Source: Bacillota bacterium (GTDB taxonomy: Bacteria > Bacillota > UBA5301 > JASBVW01). From it: a stretch of DNA of 5,765 bases. Below the pieces are notes generated by a model, which saw nothing but the letters and a program-made list of their open reading frames with translations, had not been told where the DNA came from and made no database searches. The position numbers were made by a program, and so were the translations under genes. The stretch is from contig JASBVW010000107.1 of NCBI GenBank assembly GCA_029961005.1, forward strand, positions 1 to 5,765. Reading direction: 5' to 3'. Of this stretch, positions 5,150 through 5,765 are shown one piece after another; position 1 is the stretch's first letter, and every line of letters starts with the position of its first letter.

Positions 5150-5765
5150 GCTTTTCCTCCCCAAGCCAGCTCTATAGCCTCTTGGATGGTCTCAGCCCCC
5201 TTTACCTTGAGGCGGGGAGGGAGCTGAAGGTTATCCAGAGAGCGCCGCGGGACGATGGCCTCTTCAAAACCAAGGCGCGAGGCCTCCCACAGGCGGAGGC
5301 CCATCCGCTGGACGCTTCGCACTTCGCCTGCCAGCCCCAGCTCGCCGACCGCGATTAAACGCGGATTCACCGGCCGCCGGCGCAAGGAGGAGGCGACGGC
5401 CAGAGCTATCCCCAGGTCTGCCGCCGGTTCCTCCACGCGGACTCCTCCGGCCACGCTCACGTAAATGTCGCGGTTCGCCAGGGCGAGCTCCGCCCTCTCC
5501 TCCAGCACTGCCAGAATGAGGTGCACCCGATGGTGGTCGAGGCCGGTAGCCTGGCGGCGGGGAAGGCCGGTGAAGCTGGTTCCTCCCACCAGGGCCTGCA
5601 CCTCCACTAAAAGGGGGCGCGTCCCTTCCAGGGCGGCCGTGACCACCGAACCAGCCGCGCCCACAGGCCTCTGGGCCAGGAGCACCTCTGAAGGATTCTG
5701 GACCTCCCTCATGCCGTCTTCCCCCATCTCAAAGACCCCGATCTCGTTGGTGGACCCGAACCGGT
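5146..5765 (-). CDS. radA: RadA/Sms DNA repair protein, C-terminal part (start outside window)
   Basis: The last 205 residues are visible. The sequence enters at RFGSTNEIGVFEM, which is the end of the RadA-specific KNRFG motif (the K and N codons are cut by the edge), followed by NPSEVLL. The Lon-protease-like C-terminal domain, about residues 40-200 of the visible part, includes TGLDHHRVHLILAVLEER, SVAGGVRVEEPAADLGIALA and AVGELGLAGEVRSV; the Lon catalytic serine is not present, as is normal for RadA. The zinc finger and Walker A ATPase region lie beyond the window. RadA is a RecA-like hexameric helicase that promotes branch migration during recombination and transformation. The stop TGA overlaps the disA ATG (ATGA), which fits the known physical and functional link between RadA and DisA in Bacillus subtilis. 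No frameshift is seen. Confidence 0.96.
   Translation of the reverse strand, partial: RFGSTNEIGVFEMGEDGMREVQNPSEVLLAQRPVGAAGSVVTAALEGTRPLLVEVQALVGGTSFTGLPRRQATGLDHHRVHLILAVLEERAELALANRDIYVSVAGGVRVEEPAADLGIALAVASSLRRRPVNPRLIAVGELGLAGEVRSVQRMGLRLWEASRLGFEEAIVPRRSLDNLQLPPRLKVKGAETIQEAIELAWGGKA

Noticed and set aside
5150..5164. A TTG start for disA five codons upstream
   Set aside because: It would overlap radA further and place the GGGGAGG site inside the gene; ATG 5149 has ideal spacing and gives the family length.

Overview
The window is chromosomal core DNA from a GC-rich, probably thermophilic, Gram-positive Firmicute of the Clostridia type (Moorella/Desulfotomaculum-like). This rests on the gene content and order (radA-disA-yacL-type-ispD-ispF, the order familiar from Bacillus subtilis), a carD gene in the cluster, strong AGGAGG-type ribosome binding sites, consensus sigma-A promoters and high G+C. 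The genus is an inference. No rRNA, tRNA, CRISPR array, insertion sequence or phage gene is visible.

Layout from right to left, because nearly everything is on the minus strand. The window opens inside radA (right edge to 5146), which overlaps disA (5149-4073) by four bases. A small cysteine-rich gene of unknown function (3643-4041) is on the plus strand, tail to tail with disA. A 201-bp promoter region (3442-3642) separates it from carD (3441-2947) and holds three well-formed sigma-A promoters, one firing right and two in tandem firing left. carD is followed by a membrane-anchored PIN-TRAM protein of the YacL family (2916-1813), a clear intrinsic terminator (1795-1761), a fused ispD-ispF gene (1739-489), and a CBS-domain protein (498 to beyond position 1) that overlaps the end of ispDF.

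Functionally, RadA (branch migration in recombination) and DisA (DNA-scanning c-di-AMP synthase) form a translationally coupled genome-integrity pair. CarD is an RNA polymerase-binding regulator of initiation. The YacL-type protein is a putative membrane-bound ribonuclease. IspDF carries out two steps of the MEP isoprenoid pathway. The CBS protein is probably a ligand-sensing regulator or the regulatory part of a larger protein.

Most of the window is a conserved housekeeping neighbourhood. The less explained parts are the plus-strand cysteine-rich gene with a degenerate MazG-like look, the compact three-promoter region with an inverted repeat over one -35 box, the terminator placed directly before ispDF with no room for a promoter, and the unrecognised C-terminal part of the CBS protein.
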